Source of the DNA: Chitinophagaceae bacterium
Lineage (GTDB): Bacteria > Bacteroidota > Bacteroidia > Chitinophagales > Chitinophagaceae
NCBI GenBank assembly: GCA_003151295.1
Contig: PLXD01000246.1
Coordinates: 1 to 8,509 of the forward strand
DNA: 8,509 nt
Direction of reading: 5' to 3'
Shown here in pieces: positions 1-6,593 of the stretch; position 1 is the first letter of the stretch; each line of letters begins with the position of its first letter. Under the pieces are notes generated by a model that worked only from the letters and a program-made list of their open reading frames with translations, was not told the origin of the DNA and made no database searches. A program made the translations under genes and the position numbers.

Positions 1-2081
1 CGGATGTCATCATCACCCGCTTCCCGGAAGACAGCCGTGCCGGGCATGGACATCATTCCGCATCTGCCGTACTAGCTCATGAAGCATTCGCGGCGGCGGC
101 GGATCCCGGCCGGTTCCCTGAACAGTTCAAATATGGTGTAAAACCCTGGCAGGCCAGGCGCTTGTTATGGAACACCTTTAATTTCGGGAGCTTTAACACG
201 ACCAGCGAAGACCAGATGAAAATTGATGTCGGCGTGTATAATCCGATATTGGGCAAAAGCTACGCGGAGATAGCAGCTGAGAGCCGTACCAATCACAAGA
301 GTCAGGGCGCTGCATTGACGCCTGCCCGGGGACAATCACTGGAGTATTTTAGCCCGGTTGCAGGAGAGGCTGCGCATGCCGACCCGATGGAGAATGTCGT
401 GGTGTCCTGGAGCCGTGTCGAAGGAGGAACGAAGATCCAGGCCATGATCGACAAACTTATTCAGGAATATTCATTAGCCAATCCTGAAAGATCTGTTCCC
501 GGCCTGGTGAATTTATATACAGCAATCGGGCAGTTAAAAGACGGTTATTGGAAGACGCAAAAACTCAAAGAAGTGCAAAAACTGATTGAAGCATGCAGCG
601 GACTGTGGTTGGAGGCTACTGTACACAATGGCTATGCAGTACAAGGCGATTCCATGCAAATTTATTTCGTAATGAATAACAGGCTGAATGCAAGGATTGC
701 AGTCAATGAGATCACGGTGAATGGCTACGATACAATGTTCAGACAAGAGCTGACGGCCAATAAAAATTATTCCTTTTCCCATAACATCTTCGTATCCGGC
801 GACAAACCAATAACACAACCTTATTGGCTGGCTGAAGAGATGTCACCGGGCTCCTACAATGTAAAAGATCAGACCCTTATCGGAGATGCGCAAAGCAAGC
901 CTGCGTATGAAACGAAATTCAGACTGACTATCGAAGGGCAGGACATTGTATTCACCTGCCCTGTTCAATATAAATATACGGATGCGGTAAAAGGAGAATT
1001 ATACCAGCCTGTAACAGTATTACCACCGGATACCGGCCAGTTCGATCCCGCTTTGGTGATTTTCACAGACGGGGAAGAGAAGAATTTTGACGTGCAGACC
1101 AAAATCCAGACCAGCCGTCCTGTGCAGCCGAAGATCAGGATTACACCGGTAGATGGCATTGCCTGTAAGCAAATAGGCGGGCTGCCTGGCGCCTCTCTTC
1201 TATATTCGGCCACGCCGCTCAAAAAAGGATCGAATCCTTCCTCCGAAGGCCCGGTCCCGTCGGTAAAAGGATCAGATCCGTCTTCCTTGGAATCGGGCAT
1301 TGTGTATTCCCGGCTGGTGATCGACCAGGAGGGTAAGACGGATACGGTTCAACAATTAAAGACCATTTTATACGATCATATTCCCCGGATTGATTACTTC
1401 CGTCCTGCTACAGAGAAATTTGTAATAGCCGATGTTAAGATTGCCGGCAGAAGGATAGGTTATATTGAAGGTGCAGGCGATAAGGTGCCCCAGGCTTTAC
1501 AACAAATGGGCTACGATGTAGTGTTGCTAAAGGAAAAGGATCTTACTTTCGGCAACCTGAAGCAATATGACGCAATCCTTGCCGGCATCCGTGCATACGA
1601 CGTGCATGACTGGCTTATGGGAAAGTATGATGTGCTGATGGATTATGTGAAAGAAGGCGGTAACCTGATCGTGCAGTACAACAGGAATTTTATCGGAAAT
1701 GCAAAGGCAAAGATCGGGCCCTATCCTTTCACCATTGCCAATATCCGGGTGACGGATGAACATGCGAAGGTCAATTTCCTCCGGGCGGATTATCCCGTGC
1801 TGAATTTTCCGAATAAGATCTCCGATAAGGATTTTGAAGGATGGATACAGGAAAGAGGCATTTATTTTGCAGATCAGCTGGACCCGGCTTTTGAGACGGT
1901 GCTATCCATGAAGGACCCTGGCGAGTCCGAGCAGAAAGGCAGCCTGGTGATCGCAGGATTCGGGAAGGGCAAATTCGTATACACAGGTCTTGTCTTTTTC
2001 AGGGAACTGCCCGCCGGTGTTCCGGGAGCTTATCGCCTGCTGGCCAATATTATCGCGTTAAACCATCTGCGAGGATTTTAA
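1..2081 (+). CDS. PIG-L family deacetylase with C-terminal amidotransferase-like domain (5' partial)
   Basis: The reading frame is open from base 3, well before the first ATG at 162, so the gene begins outside the window; 692 codons are visible and stop at TAA 2079-2081. Residues just inside the edge read RAGHGHHSASAVLAHEAF. This matches the second metal-binding motif of PIG-L/LmbE zinc hydrolases (HPDH-like in MshB), which remove N-acetyl groups from GlcNAc conjugates. The first motif (HPDD-like) and any signal peptide lie upstream, so activity and location cannot be checked. Residues about 55-180 hold the family's conserved NTTSEDQ and GKSYAEIAAESR stretches. The centre (about 210-420) is beta-rich and unassigned, with a low-complexity repeat near 407-430. 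The end (about 475-690, from RRIGYIEGAGDKVPQ to RLLANIIALNHL) resembles a ThuA/class I amidotransferase-like fold, without an obvious catalytic Cys. It is first in an apparent operon with two small membrane genes and a symporter. PIG-L assignment is firm; the substrate is unknown. Confidence 0.5.
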   Translation, partial: DVIITRFPEDSRAGHGHHSASAVLAHEAFAAAADPGRFPEQFKYGVKPWQARRLLWNTFNFGSFNTTSEDQMKIDVGVYNPILGKSYAEIAAESRTNHKSQGAALTPARGQSLEYFSPVAGEAAHADPMENVVVSWSRVEGGTKIQAMIDKLIQEYSLANPERSVPGLVNLYTAIGQLKDGYWKTQKLKEVQKLIEACSGLWLEATVHNGYAVQGDSMQIYFVMNNRLNARIAVNEITVNGYDTMFRQELTANKNYSFSHNIFVSGDKPITQPYWLAEEMSPGSYNVKDQTLIGDAQSKPAYETKFRLTIEGQDIVFTCPVQYKYTDAVKGELYQPVTVLPPDTGQFDPALVIFTDGEEKNFDVQTKIQTSRPVQPKIRITPVDGIACKQIGGLPGASLLYSATPLKKGSNPSSEGPVPSVKGSDPSSLESGIVYSRLVIDQEGKTDTVQQLKTILYDHIPRIDYFRPATEKFVIADVKIAGRRIGYIEGAGDKVPQALQQMGYDVVLLKEKDLTFGNLKQYDAILAGIRAYDVHDWLMGKYDVLMDYVKEGGNLIVQYNRNFIGNAKAKIGPYPFTIANIRVTDEHAKVNFLRADYPVLNFPNKISDKDFEGWIQERGIYFADQLDPAFETVLSMKDPGESEQKGSLVIAGFGKGKFVYTGLVFFRELPAGVPGAYRLLANIIALNHLRGF
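1223..1286 (+). repeat. Imperfect 22-base direct repeat inside the PIG-L gene
   Basis: Two related 22-mers, at 1223-1244 and 1265-1286, start 42 bases (14 codons) apart and encode KGSNPSSEGPVPSV followed by KGSDPSS. The first copy contains aaggat-cga-atcctt (1225-1239) and ccttc-ctcc-gaagg (1236-1249), the second ggatc-a-gatcc (1269-1279), so each copy can fold on itself. The stretch is in frame, Gly/Ser/Pro-rich and sits between two beta-rich parts of the protein, probably as a surface loop or linker. It may be a recent in-frame expansion; that is inference. Confidence 0.5.
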
Positions 2082-2121
2082 ACGACAAAAATATCTAATA
2101 AAACAACGACAAAATTTACAG

Positions 2122-2274
2122 ATGACAAAGAGAAGGGATATCGCTATTGTTGTGGCCATCATCGTCGGCCTGCTAGCCGGAAGGTTTATTAAGAGAGCGA
2201 CTATCGGGATGATAATAGGACTGGGAGTGGGCTTGTTCGTCTCTTCGCTGATCTCGAACCGGAACAGGAAATAG
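2122..2274 (+). CDS. Small two-helix membrane protein (50 aa), hypothetical
   Basis: ATG at 2122 opens 50 codons ending in TAG 2272-2274. The protein starts MTKRRDIAIVVAIIVGLLAG, then a basic turn (RFIKRA), then a second hydrophobic, glycine-rich stretch (TIGMIIGLGVGLFVSSLI), and a basic tail (SNRNRK). This predicts a hairpin of two short membrane helices with positive charges at the start, turn and end. It lies 40 bases after the PIG-L stop and 23 bases before the next small gene, all on the same strand, so co-transcription is likely. There is no Shine-Dalgarno sequence, as is usual in Bacteroidota; the leader is A-rich. I do not recognise a named family. Coding status rests on the clean membrane pattern and tight packing. 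Confidence 0.5.
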   Translation: MTKRRDIAIVVAIIVGLLAGRFIKRATIGMIIGLGVGLFVSSLISNRNRK

Positions 2275-2297
2275 CGATAACCACTAAAAAGAAACAC

Positions 2298-2423
2298 ATG
2301 GAAGATCATGAACAGGACAAAGCTCCCTTATTCGGGAAATGGGTTTACTGGTATCTGCTGGTGATCGGGTTCCTGCTCGTGCTGATCGGATTTTTCTATT
2401 TTTTTACAAAATATTTTTCATGA
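2298..2423 (+). CDS. Single-pass small membrane protein (41 aa) coupled to the symporter
   Basis: ATG at 2298 opens 41 codons to TGA 2421-2423. The acidic, soluble start (MEDHEQDKAPLFGKW) is followed by one strongly hydrophobic aromatic helix (about residues 15-37, VYWYLLVIGFLLVLIGFFYFF) and ends TKYFS. Its stop overlaps the symporter start in an ATGA arrangement (ATG 2420-2422), a sign of translational coupling. Small one- or two-helix proteins encoded beside sodium:solute symporters are known in other bacteria as auxiliary subunits; a similar role here is inference. No Pfam family was recognised. Coding status is well supported by the composition and overlap. Confidence 0.5.
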   Translation: MEDHEQDKAPLFGKWVYWYLLVIGFLLVLIGFFYFFTKYFS

Positions 2424-4153
2424 GCCGGCCCGATTGGATAGTATTGATCCTTACATTGGCCGGCATTATTGCCTACGGGTTATACAAGAGCCGGACTTCC
2501 AAAGACCTCGACGGGTATTTTTTATCCAACAGGTCGGTGCCCTGGTATATAGTGCTGATGAGCATTATGGGCACCCAGGCAAGTGCGGTCACCTTTCTCT
2601 CTGCACCGGGGCAGGCCTATACCGACGGGATGCGTTTCGTGCAATATTATTTCGGCCTTCCGTTGGCCATGGTGGTGCTTTGTATCAGTTTTGTCCCCGT
2701 CTTTCATAAACTCAGGATTTACACGGCTTACGAGTACCTTGAAAAGAGATTCGACCTCAAAACCCGCACGCTGACCTCTTTTTTATTTTTGCTGCAAAGG
2801 GGACTGTCTACGGGTATCAGCATTGCTGCCCCATCGATCATCCTGTCCTCCCTGCTGGGCTGGGATCTCTTCTGGACCAATATCTTTATGGGTGGATTGC
2901 TCATCATATACACGGTGACGGGGGGCGCAAAAGCAGTGGCCTATACACAACAACTGCAGTTGATCATTATTTTCGGGGGCATGTTCCTGGCAGCTTATAT
3001 GGTTGTCCACCTGTTACCCGCCCGGGTAGGATTTTTTGATGCTTTGCGGGTGAGCGGCAAGGCAGGCAAACTGAATGTCATCACGACAGGGGTCTCGGCG
3101 CATGGATTCGACTGGAACAATCAGTATAATCTCCTGAGCGGGATCATCGGAGGCTTCTTCCTGGCTTTGTCATATTTTGGAACCGATCAGTCGCAGGTGG
3201 GGAGATACCTGACGGCGAAGTCGATCAGCGAGAGCCGGCTGGGGTTGCTTATAAATGGGCTGGTGAAGGTGCCGATGCAATTTTTGATCCTGCTGATAGG
3301 GGTGCTGGTATTTGCATTCTATCAATTCAATAGGGAACCTGTTTTCTTCAATCAGTCGCAGATTACCCGTTTAGCCGGTTCGAAATATAAAGATTCCCTG
3401 GTTGTACTCCGGCATGATTATGAGATGACGCAGGCTGGGAAGGTCCAAGCGATGGGCTGGATGGCGACGAATGCCGATCAAAAAGGTCAGGAGGTTTATA
3501 AAGAAGCGGAGAGCCGCCTGCAGTCGGCGGAGACGCAGAAGATACAGTCCCGGGCGACGTTAAAGAGATGGCTAAGCGATAAGGAGGTGGGGGGAGATCC
3601 GAACGATACGAATTATATTTTTCTCCGGTTTGTAGTGGATAACCTGCCCAGGGGCCTGATCGGACTCTTGATTGCCGTCATATTCCTTGCGGCATGGGGT
3701 TCGATAGCCGCAGCCCTCAATTCATTGGCTTCCTGTACGATCGTGGATTTTCATAAGCGATTCTCAAAACGAACACTTTCCGTTGAAAAAGAATACCAAT
3801 TGTCCAAACGGTATACGGTGCTATGGGGATTTTTTTGTGTATTGGTCGCCCAGTTGGCCTACAATATAGGCAACAGCCTGATTGAAGCGGTGAATGTACT
3901 GGGCTCTTTGTTCTATGGGGTGATACTGGGCATCTTCCTGGTTGCCTTCTACCTGAAGAAGGTCGGTGGAGGGGCCGTATTCATCAGTGCGCTGATCATC
4001 GAAGCGATGGTCCTTGCCATTCATGTTCTGAACCAGAGAGGGGTGCTGCATCTCAGCTTTTTGTGGCTGAATGTGGTGGGTGCGGTTGGAGTGGTGCTGT
4101 TGAGCGCGGGCATACAGGGGATACGGGGAGTGAAGGAAGGGAGCTGGTTGTGA
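2420..4153 (+). CDS. Sodium:solute symporter (SSS family), 577 aa
   Basis: This is an inner-membrane, LeuT-fold transporter expected to couple solute uptake to Na+. The ATG at 2420 was chosen because it begins MSRPDWIVLILTLAGIIAYG, a normal first SSS helix, and overlaps the preceding stop; an in-frame start at 2339 would add 27 residues that merely shadow the small gene. Family marks include the GYFLSNRSVPWY stretch (32-43), broken-helix-like segment MGTQASAVTFLSAPG (50-64), RLSTG-like region (127-133), TDQSQVGRYLTAKS (255-268) and the AAWGSIAAALNSLASCTIVDF segment (424-444) corresponding to the Na+-site helix of vSGLT-like proteins. About thirteen hydrophobic segments are visible. Residues about 303-400 form a long, charged, probably helical loop between membrane segments. 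No substrate can be assigned; the PIG-L neighbour suggests an N-acylated or sugar-derived compound, as inference only. Confidence 0.5.
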   Translation: MSRPDWIVLILTLAGIIAYGLYKSRTSKDLDGYFLSNRSVPWYIVLMSIMGTQASAVTFLSAPGQAYTDGMRFVQYYFGLPLAMVVLCISFVPVFHKLRIYTAYEYLEKRFDLKTRTLTSFLFLLQRGLSTGISIAAPSIILSSLLGWDLFWTNIFMGGLLIIYTVTGGAKAVAYTQQLQLIIIFGGMFLAAYMVVHLLPARVGFFDALRVSGKAGKLNVITTGVSAHGFDWNNQYNLLSGIIGGFFLALSYFGTDQSQVGRYLTAKSISESRLGLLINGLVKVPMQFLILLIGVLVFAFYQFNREPVFFNQSQITRLAGSKYKDSLVVLRHDYEMTQAGKVQAMGWMATNADQKGQEVYKEAESRLQSAETQKIQSRATLKRWLSDKEVGGDPNDTNYIFLRFVVDNLPRGLIGLLIAVIFLAAWGSIAAALNSLASCTIVDFHKRFSKRTLSVEKEYQLSKRYTVLWGFFCVLVAQLAYNIGNSLIEAVNVLGSLFYGVILGIFLVAFYLKKVGGGAVFISALIIEAMVLAIHVLNQRGVLHLSFLWLNVVGAVGVVLLSAGIQGIRGVKEGSWL

Positions 4154-4207
4154 GTGGTGAGTAGCTTTATTGAAGTTAAAGATTTATACAAATCACTCAC
4201 CACTCAC
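4150..4207. repeat. Heptamer-based inverted repeat between convergent genes; possible bidirectional terminator
   Basis: The left arm GTGAGTGGTGAGT (4150-4162) is the exact reverse complement of the right arm ACTCACCACTCAC (4195-4207), giving a 13-base stem around a 32-base loop. Each arm is two near-copies of a 7-base unit (GTGAGTG / CACTCAC). The loop holds a smaller hairpin, cttta (4165-4169) with taaag (4177-4181). The left arm overlaps the symporter's stop codon and the structure lies 16 bases from the end of the convergent DUF2911 gene. There is no T-run, so it is not a classic terminator, although it could end transcription from both sides or be a member of a dispersed intergenic repeat. 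Confidence 0.5.
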
Positions 4208-4222
4208 CACTGACATTATATG

Positions 4223-5089
4223 CTATTTCAACGACGTGATGAGCTTCTCATTCAGCGTCACATAATCATAATTATTCGCTTTTTTGGCCATTTCGATTCC
4301 CTTTTGAGCCGCGGCGGTTGCGTCCTGCTTCCTGCCTAATTTAGCAAGGCATCTGGCCTTTTGATAGTATACGAAATAGGCGTCCGGATTTTGGTCGATC
4401 GCCTTATTAAACCATTCAAGGGCTTTGTTTTGATCTTTCCCGTTTTCCAGGTAGTACATGGCCGCGGTGAAATAGGGACGGTTGTCCTTACTCATCGCCT
4501 CATCGATCTGGGACATGATCTTGCCATCAATTTCCACCCTGATGGGGAGGGTGACCAGGGTCTTATCCCAGATCAGCTGAAGGTCACAACTGTAGGTAGT
4601 AAGATTCGCAAACAGGATCGTGAATGATTCGACGGAGAAAGGAAGTGTTGTACTACTGACAGTTACGCGGACGATGTCCTGGTCCTGTTTGTAGACGGAC
4701 GAATTGACGACATCCAATTGCCTGGTAATAATAAAGGTCCACTCCCCAGCACCGGGAATGGTGAGCAATCCATATTTTCCGGCGGGTATTTTCGTGCCTC
4801 CGATCATTACTTCGTCTCCGAAAGTTATTGTGGTGGCCTGGTTAGCTCCTGTGCGCCATACTTTACCATAGGGCACGAGGTCGCCGAATATCTGACGTCC
4901 TTTGACGCCGGGTCTGGAATAGGACAATTCAATAGCGGAGAGGCCGAAATCCTGCTTTACGAACTGGGGAAGCGATGGGGCCGGCGCTTTTATCTGCTGT
5001 GCCTGCGTACCGAAATTCATGGATGTGATAATCAGTAAGATAGTCGCTAACCTGGCGAATCGTTTTGTGAAGGAATGTAGTGGTTGCAT
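4223..5089 (-). CDS. DUF2911 domain protein with C-terminal TPR, exported (288 aa)
   Basis: The N-terminus (MQPLHSFTKRFARLATILLIITSMNFGTQAQQ) has basic residues followed by a hydrophobic core, a typical Sec signal peptide with likely cleavage around residues 30-31, so the protein is expected in the periplasm or envelope. Residues about 46-190 are a DUF2911 domain. Its hallmarks are SYSRPGVKGRQIFGDLVPYG (57-76) and KVWRTGANQATTITF (76-90), followed by the IPAGKYGLLTIP stretch (101-112). Residues about 204-272 fit two TPR-like helical pairs (YFTAAMYYLENGKDQNKALEWFNKAI and YYQKARCLAKLGRKQDATAAAQKGIEMA). DUF2911 proteins are common in Bacteroidota and have no established function; TPRs usually mediate protein contacts. 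The gene is monocistronic and convergent with the symporter. Upstream, TACATTCG (minus strand, 5107-5114) is a one-mismatch fit to the Bacteroidota -7 box, with no good -33 box. Family call is firm, role unknown. Confidence 0.5.
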   Translation of the reverse strand: MQPLHSFTKRFARLATILLIITSMNFGTQAQQIKAPAPSLPQFVKQDFGLSAIELSYSRPGVKGRQIFGDLVPYGKVWRTGANQATTITFGDEVMIGGTKIPAGKYGLLTIPGAGEWTFIITRQLDVVNSSVYKQDQDIVRVTVSSTTLPFSVESFTILFANLTTYSCDLQLIWDKTLVTLPIRVEIDGKIMSQIDEAMSKDNRPYFTAAMYYLENGKDQNKALEWFNKAIDQNPDAYFVYYQKARCLAKLGRKQDATAAAQKGIEMAKKANNYDYVTLNEKLITSLK

Positions 5090-5122
5090 AAATGAATTTT
5101 GAGAGTCGAATGTACAGCAATC

Positions 5123-5134
5123 CGGATTAATCCG
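5123..5134. promoter_or_regulatory. 12-base perfect palindrome, possible operator
   Basis: CGGATTAATCCG is a perfect palindrome lying 34-45 bases upstream of the DUF2911 start, just upstream of its weak -7-like box (5107-5114) and directly beyond the stop of the TonB-like remnant. The position would suit a dimeric regulator of the DUF2911 gene. Nothing else supports it, and a 12-base palindrome can occur by chance. Confidence 0.5.
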
Positions 5135-5136
5135 CT

Positions 5137-5322
5137 CTAAAAAGCCACGATCAGGGTCTCCCTTTCCTTTTTGCTTTTTAGCAGTCGCCAGGCAGGGCCC
5201 TCCCTGACCAGCCTGACGGCTTCTGCGTCGTGTGGAGGCGATACATCGACGCCTGTCACTCTTCCGGTAAATACATTATTATTCAGGGGGCATGGGGCTG
5301 TTAAATAGGGTAGAGTCTGTTT
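5137..5322 (-). pseudogene. Remnant of a TonB C-terminal-type domain (3' end of a lost gene)
   Basis: On the minus strand, 61 sense codons run from an upstream in-frame TGA (5323-5325) to TAG at 5137-5139. The last part, FTGRVTGVDVSPPHDAEAVR followed by LVREGPAWRLLKSKKERETL and ending IVAF, matches the closing pattern of Bacteroidota TonB_C-type domains (x-D-A-E-A-I-R-L-h-K-x-G-P-A-W, then a basic turn and a final beta strand). The start is missing: there is no suitable ATG, and the expected domain beginning (a Y-x-x-x-N-L-R-Y-P-like motif) is seen only weakly in another frame (FENRLYP near 5305-5340). The frame between GRV and DAEA is also shorter than usual, suggesting internal deletion. 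The intact parent may have been an energy-transducer TonB or a carboxypeptidase-regulatory/TonB fusion. It ends 47 bases upstream of the DUF2911 start on the same strand. Confidence 0.5.
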
Positions 5323-5594
5323 TCAAACCCGGTAAATCCGTAGTGTTGATATATTGTTAATATTATAAATTCCATATACGCTGGGTATTCATTCCTAAAA
5401 AATCGCATAAACTGTGGATATTCTTCCCCTATTTGCCCTATCTTTATATTACCTTCAGGATAAGGTAAAGCTTTATTCTTTAGGGGAATAGGGTGGTTGT
5501 AGGAGCCTGCAATTCTTTGGCTCATAAATTGTTTGATGATAAGGGCTTGCCTGTTTTCACGCATTTTGCGGAAAGGTCCCAAAAAGATCAAATT

Positions 5595-6527
5595 ATGAGA
5601 ATTGCCAATGTGATTTATGCATATAAAGATCCTGAACTGGTTAAGCGCTTAATATTGGCGATGGAGCATAAAAATTTCGATTTTTATGTACATCTTGATA
5701 AAAAAAGTGACTTACACCCTTTTCGTGATCTTGCTGATCTGCCCAATACCCAATTTGTAAGCAGAAGAGCTTTGATGCATTGGGGCGGCTTTAGTTTTGT
5801 TCGGGCGCTTGTGAATTCCATGGAGGAAATTCTAAACAGCGGTAAGGAATATGATTTTGTCAATTTGATGACAGGTCAGGATTATCCTATCAAGACTGCC
5901 GATTATATACATGATTTCTTCTCTAATAACATCGGAAAGTCATTCATTACGTATGAAACGCCTCCTTCAATTTGGTGGGGTCAGTCGATGCGCCGGTTCA
6001 GGCAATATCATATGACGGATTATTCTTTCAAAGGCCGGACCCGTATTGAACAGTTTCTGACGGCCATTTTACCCGCCCTATCGTTCCCCTTGCCTTATAA
6101 ATTATACGGAGGGCCGTGCGCCTCTTATTGGACGATCAGCATGGATGCTGCAAAGTATTTGTACGAATTCCTTAAAAACAACCTTAGTTTAAAACTGCGC
6201 ATGTTTTTTAAGCATACCTGGGCGCCGGATGAGTTCCTGATGAGTACGATCATCATGAATTCTCCCTATAGAGATGCGGTAGTTAATAATAATCAACGCT
6301 ATATCGATTGGACGACGGGCGGGTCCCATCCCAAAATAGTGACAAAGGGCGACATTCATAAACTGGAGAGGTCCGGGAGGTTATTTGCCCGTAAATTCGA
6401 TTTAAAGATCGATAGCGATATTCTGGATCTGATAGATACTCATCTTTTGGGTCGTGATACGGCGATTGCCCAGGCAAGATATTCGACACGGGCTTCCCAA
6501 AGCCAGGGGGCCGTAGTAACTCAATAA
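5595..6527 (+). CDS. Beta-1,6-N-acetylglucosaminyltransferase-like glycosyltransferase (Branch family, GT14), 310 aa
   Basis: The enzyme is expected to move a sugar, probably GlcNAc or xylose, from a nucleotide sugar to a cell-surface glycan in the cytoplasm. Start ATG 5595 is preferred over 5493 because the family fold begins at once with MRIANVIYAYKDPELVKRLI, while the 34 residues before it look non-coding. Branch-family marks in order: YVHLDKKSD (31-39), ALMHWGGFSFVRALV (59-73), LMTGQDYPIKT (91-101), WWGQSMRRFRQY (127-138), GGPCASYWTIS (172-182), TWAPDEFLMSTII (208-220, containing the acidic pair expected to include the catalytic base), RYIDW and GGSHPKIV (235-249) and SGRLFARKFD (260-269). 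There is no membrane helix or signal peptide. The gene stands alone, without other glycan genes in the window, and its 5' half and leader are more AT-rich than neighbours, which could reflect transfer. Family call is strong; donor and acceptor are unknown. Confidence 0.5.
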   Translation: MRIANVIYAYKDPELVKRLILAMEHKNFDFYVHLDKKSDLHPFRDLADLPNTQFVSRRALMHWGGFSFVRALVNSMEEILNSGKEYDFVNLMTGQDYPIKTADYIHDFFSNNIGKSFITYETPPSIWWGQSMRRFRQYHMTDYSFKGRTRIEQFLTAILPALSFPLPYKLYGGPCASYWTISMDAAKYLYEFLKNNLSLKLRMFFKHTWAPDEFLMSTIIMNSPYRDAVVNNNQRYIDWTTGGSHPKIVTKGDIHKLERSGRLFARKFDLKIDSDILDLIDTHLLGRDTAIAQARYSTRASQSQGAVVTQ

Positions 6528-6593
6528 TTCCTCCTCCCGGTGCTATGCTTCTTCCTGTTATTATGCTTTTTTTCTTCCGGGTATTTATACTTA

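Larger units (their letters stand above)
5090..5594. other. 505-base intergenic stretch with a gene remnant and a change in base composition
   Basis: No intact gene is supported here. From 5090 to about 5290 the sequence is GC-moderate, like the flanking genes, and carries the promoter-proximal region of the DUF2911 gene, a 12-base palindrome (5123-5134) and a TonB-like coding remnant (5137-5322). From about 5300 to 5480 it becomes clearly AT-rich and contains a 7-base stem with 6-base loop (5449-5468, TTACCTT/AAGGTAA) and the palindrome TAAAGCTTTA (5466-5475). TATCTTTA (5439-5446) is a near fit to the -7 box but lacks a spaced TTTG, so I do not call a promoter for the downstream glycosyltransferase. 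An open minus-strand frame at 5301-5591 shows no recognisable domain. Confidence 0.5.

Noticed and set aside
2339..2419. Upstream in-frame start for the symporter
   Set aside because: The extra 27 residues overlap the 41-residue small gene in another frame and precede the normal first SSS helix; the ATGA overlap at 2420 is a better start.
5301..5591. Minus-strand open frame of 96 codons
   Set aside because: It overlaps the start region of the glycosyltransferase, shows no domain or membrane pattern, and lies in AT-rich sequence; only a short piece (FENRLYP) might be a frameshifted part of the TonB-like remnant.
5493..5594. Longer start for the GT14 glycosyltransferase
   Set aside because: The 34 added residues have no family similarity, and the conserved fold begins directly at the ATG at 5595.
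6536..6581. Possible terminator between the glycosyltransferase and xerD (cccgg/ccggg with a T-run)
   Set aside because: The stem is only five bases with a 36-base loop and the T-run is inside the loop, so it does not form a credible terminator.
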